DNA of 64,000 nt, taken from NCBI GenBank assembly GCA_029260755.1, contig JAJDCQ010000049.1, forward strand, positions 1 to 64,000. Direction: 5' to 3'. The stretch comes from Planctomycetota bacterium. Lineage in GTDB: Bacteria; Planctomycetota; J058; JAJDCQ01. The position numbers and the translations under genes were made by a program. The notes beneath the pieces are model-generated. The model searched no databases, had not been told where the DNA came from, and worked only from the letters and a program-made list of their open reading frames with translations. Positions 61,983 to 64,000 of this stretch are shown here, piece by piece (position 1 is the first letter of the stretch; the number at the start of each line of letters is the position of its first letter).

Positions 61983-64000
61983 ATGCACGTTCGATCGATC
62001 GGCCGCCTCGTCGGCCTCTCGCTCCTGCTCGCTCTCGTCGCCGCCGTATCCCCGGCCGCCGCGGGCGACACCTTCGAGATCCCCGTCAAGGAGAAGATCC
62101 TCGACAACGGCCTCAAGGTCCTCGTCGTCGAGAACGCGACCGCCCAGACGGTCAGCTGCCGGCTCGTCTATCGGGTCGGCTCGGCGAACGAGCAGCCCGG
62201 CCTCACCGGCCTCGCCCACTTCTTCGAGCACCTGATGTTCAAGGGCACGAAGCGGATCGGCGTGAAGGACCTCGAGGAAGACGCCCGGCTGATGGAGGCG
62301 ATCGACGGCGTCGCGGACGAGATCCGCACCCTGCGCCTCGCGGGCACCGCGGACGACGACGCCGGGATGGTGGAGCTCGAGAGCGAGCTCGCCGCCTTGA
62401 TCCTCGAGCAGCGCGACGTCGTCGAGAAGAACGAGACGATGGAGGTCTACCGCAAGGCCGGCGGCACCGGGATCAACGCCTCGACCTCGCGCGACATGAC
62501 CCAGTACCAGGTCACCCTGCCGGCGAACAAGCTCGAGCTCTTCATGTGGCTCGAGTCCGACCGGCTGGCGAACGCCGTCTTCCGCGAGTTCCACGCGGAG
62601 AAGGACGTCGTCCGTGAGGAGCGTCGGCTGTCGGAGAACCGTCCGACCCACGCGTTCAACGAGGCGCTCACCCAGATCACCTTCGGCAGCCACCCCTACG
62701 CGTGGCCCGTCGTCGGCTGGCACGAGGATCTCCTCAACGCCACCCGCGAGGATGCGAAGGCGTTCTTCGAGACGTTCTACGTGCCGGACAACGCCGTCAT
62801 CGTCCTCGCCGGCAACGTGAAGGCGAACGAGGCGTTCACCCTCGCGAAGAGATACTTCGGCGCGATCCCGCGCGGCACCCGCAGCCGCCCCGTCGTCGGG
62901 CAGAACCCGCCCCGCGCCGTCGGTGAGCGTCGCCTCGTCGCGCGCGCCGCGACCCAGCCGATGGTCGACGCCACCTACTACCGGCACCCGATCGGCCACG
63001 CCGACGAGCCGGTCTACCAGATCATCGGCGGCCTCCTGAGCGGCTCGTCCGGACGGCTCGAGCAGGAGATCGTGCGCAAGAAGGACCTCGCCACGCGCGT
63101 CGGCGCGAGCGGGATGCCCAGCCGCTACATCTCGACGTTCACGATCACCGGCACGACCAAGGGCGACACCGCGCCCGAGGCCGTCCTCGAGGCGATCGAC
63201 ATCGAGCTGCACCGCCTCAAGACCGAGCGGGTCGCCAGCGAGGAGCTCCAGAAGGCCAAGAACGGCTTCCGCGCCCGGATGGTCCAGATCCTCAAGAGCG
63301 ACGCGTTCCTCTCGATGATGCTCGGCTACTACGATGCGATGGACGCGCGCCGCGGCTGGCGCGGGCTCAACGAGAGCATCAAGCTGATCGACGCGGTGAC
63401 GGCCAGCGACGTCCAGCGGGTCGCCAAGGAGCTCTTCCGCACCGAGAACCGCGTCGTCGGCATCCTCCACGGGATGGACGACGTCGTCGCCGAGGGCGGC
63501 GCCGACACGACCGAGACGACGCCCGCCGTCGCCGAGACGCCGACCCGTTCGGTCACCGTCGGTCCGAACCACCCCGACGAGCTCGTCTTCGCCGAGCGGA
63601 AGTTCGACGTGCCGAACCCCGGCGAGCTCCGCGTGGTGCTCCCGAGCGGTCTGCGCGTCTTCATCAAGCGTGACGACCGCCTCCCGACGGTGCGGGTGAC
63701 CGCGCACGTCCAGGGCGGCTCGCTCTGGGAGCCGGCCGCCAAGGTCGGTCTCGCGAGCGCGACCGGTGAGCTGATGAAGCGCGGCGGCACGGCGAAGCTC
63801 GACGAGGACGCCCTCGACCGGCGCCTCGACTTCCTCGCCGCCAGCCTCTCGAGCGGCTTCGGCGAGACGAGCGGCAGTGTCTCGCTGAGCTGCTTCGACC
63901 GCGACGTCGACGAGTGCCTCGGCTACTTCAAGGACGTGCTCCTCGCGCCGGCCTTCCGGGCCGACCGCCTCGAGCGCTGGAAGGAAGAGAGCCTCCAGGC
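61983..64000 (+). CDS. M16-family zinc peptidase (insulinase/processing peptidase type), partial
   Basis: Open to the window end; at least 672 residues. A signal peptide (VGLSLLLALVAAVSPAAA) ends near 29. The first M16 domain has the inverted zinc motif HFFEH near residue 79 with a downstream Glu (VREERRLSENRP), a QYQVTLPANKLELFMWLESD segment and the usual YFGAIPRG loop. A second M16 domain starts near 530 (RVVLPSGLRVFIKRDDRLPT). It is a periplasmic or outer-membrane peptidase, with the second half inactive as in family norm. ATG 61983 has AAGGGA upstream. The gene continues beyond position 64000. Confidence 0.92.
   Translation, partial: MHVRSIGRLVGLSLLLALVAAVSPAAAGDTFEIPVKEKILDNGLKVLVVENATAQTVSCRLVYRVGSANEQPGLTGLAHFFEHLMFKGTKRIGVKDLEEDARLMEAIDGVADEIRTLRLAGTADDDAGMVELESELAALILEQRDVVEKNETMEVYRKAGGTGINASTSRDMTQYQVTLPANKLELFMWLESDRLANAVFREFHAEKDVVREERRLSENRPTHAFNEALTQITFGSHPYAWPVVGWHEDLLNATREDAKAFFETFYVPDNAVIVLAGNVKANEAFTLAKRYFGAIPRGTRSRPVVGQNPPRAVGERRLVARAATQPMVDATYYRHPIGHADEPVYQIIGGLLSGSSGRLEQEIVRKKDLATRVGASGMPSRYISTFTITGTTKGDTAPEAVLEAIDIELHRLKTERVASEELQKAKNGFRARMVQILKSDAFLSMMLGYYDAMDARRGWRGLNESIKLIDAVTASDVQRVAKELFRTENRVVGILHGMDDVVAEGGADTTETTPAVAETPTRSVTVGPNHPDELVFAERKFDVPNPGELRVVLPSGLRVFIKRDDRLPTVRVTAHVQGGSLWEPAAKVGLASATGELMKRGGTAKLDEDALDRRLDFLAASLSSGFGETSGSVSLSCFDRDVDECLGYFKDVLLAPAFRADRLERWKEESLQ

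Overview
The window is very GC-rich (about 70% by eye) and gene-dense, with almost no intergenic space. Overlapping GTGA or ATGA starts are common and GTG/TTG starts are frequent. Six Hanks-type Ser/Thr kinases with periplasmic TPR, Ig-like or propeller tails, PQQ-propeller proteins with a [13 protein letters not shown] start, exported HEAT-repeat proteins, SBBP-repeat lipoproteins and many small zinc ribbons suggest an uncultured high-GC Planctomycetota lineage. Myxococcota or Acidobacteriota cannot be excluded. There is no rRNA, CRISPR array or intact insertion sequence. One tRNA gene (Thr, CGT anticodon) is present.

Layout. 1-326: an inverted repeat built of CACGGAG-type units. 327-3893 (-): oligopeptide/dipeptide ABC permeases and binding lipoprotein without ATPases. 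3987-6407 (-): kinase with 12 TPRs. 6583-8054 (+): BNR propeller plus MoaD-like sulfur-carrier/ubiquitin-like protein. 8170-10857 (+): kinase lacking a canonical start codon. 10858-13392 (-): membrane spermidine-synthase-like protein. 13614-18444 (+): two kinases that share a homologous zinc ribbon, placed at the C-terminus of one and the N-terminus of the next; the second carries a large Ig-like plus propeller sensor region. 18621-19670 (+): acetylpolyamine amidohydrolase/HDAC family. 19681-23902 (-): compact operon pabB, metallophosphoesterase, C39-like peptidase, DJ-1/PfpI, zinc ribbon protein. 24148-29140 (+): XerC-like recombinase, a 959-residue protein bounded by two ribosomal-L7/L12-like domains, a zinc-ribbon membrane protein and tRNA-Thr. 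29141-30480: a less GC-rich patch with an orphan membrane protein and gene remnants. 30490-36445: two lipoproteins, one with 14 propeller blades, each followed by a gene fragment. 36501-46035: HEAT proteins, FtsX/LolD-type ABC exporter, zinc-ribbon lipoprotein, PARG-like hydrolase, SH3-MepA-type murein endopeptidase. 46058-48029 (-): operon of C39 peptidase, selenocysteine TlpA-like thioredoxin, truncated DUF4240-like protein and lipoprotein. 48167-54222: cysteine synthase family protein, TPR kinase, M14 carboxypeptidase, PQQ propeller protein, small protein. 54352-61734 (+): kinase, SWIM zinc-finger protein and a 1009-residue protein in tight succession. 61983-64000 (+): M16 peptidase running off the window.

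The strongest unusual signal is at 46831-47358. A TlpA-type thioredoxin is interrupted at the first active-site position by an in-frame TGA (W-TGA-G-P-C), after which the thioredoxin fold continues in the same frame. This is what a selenoprotein looks like. Other signals worth checking are the L7/L12-like bookended protein, the transposed zinc ribbon between adjacent kinases, the kinase without an ATG/GTG/TTG start, the SWIM/large-protein/kinase cassette, and the BNR-MoaD pair. Function calls rest on motif recognition by eye; no database search was run.
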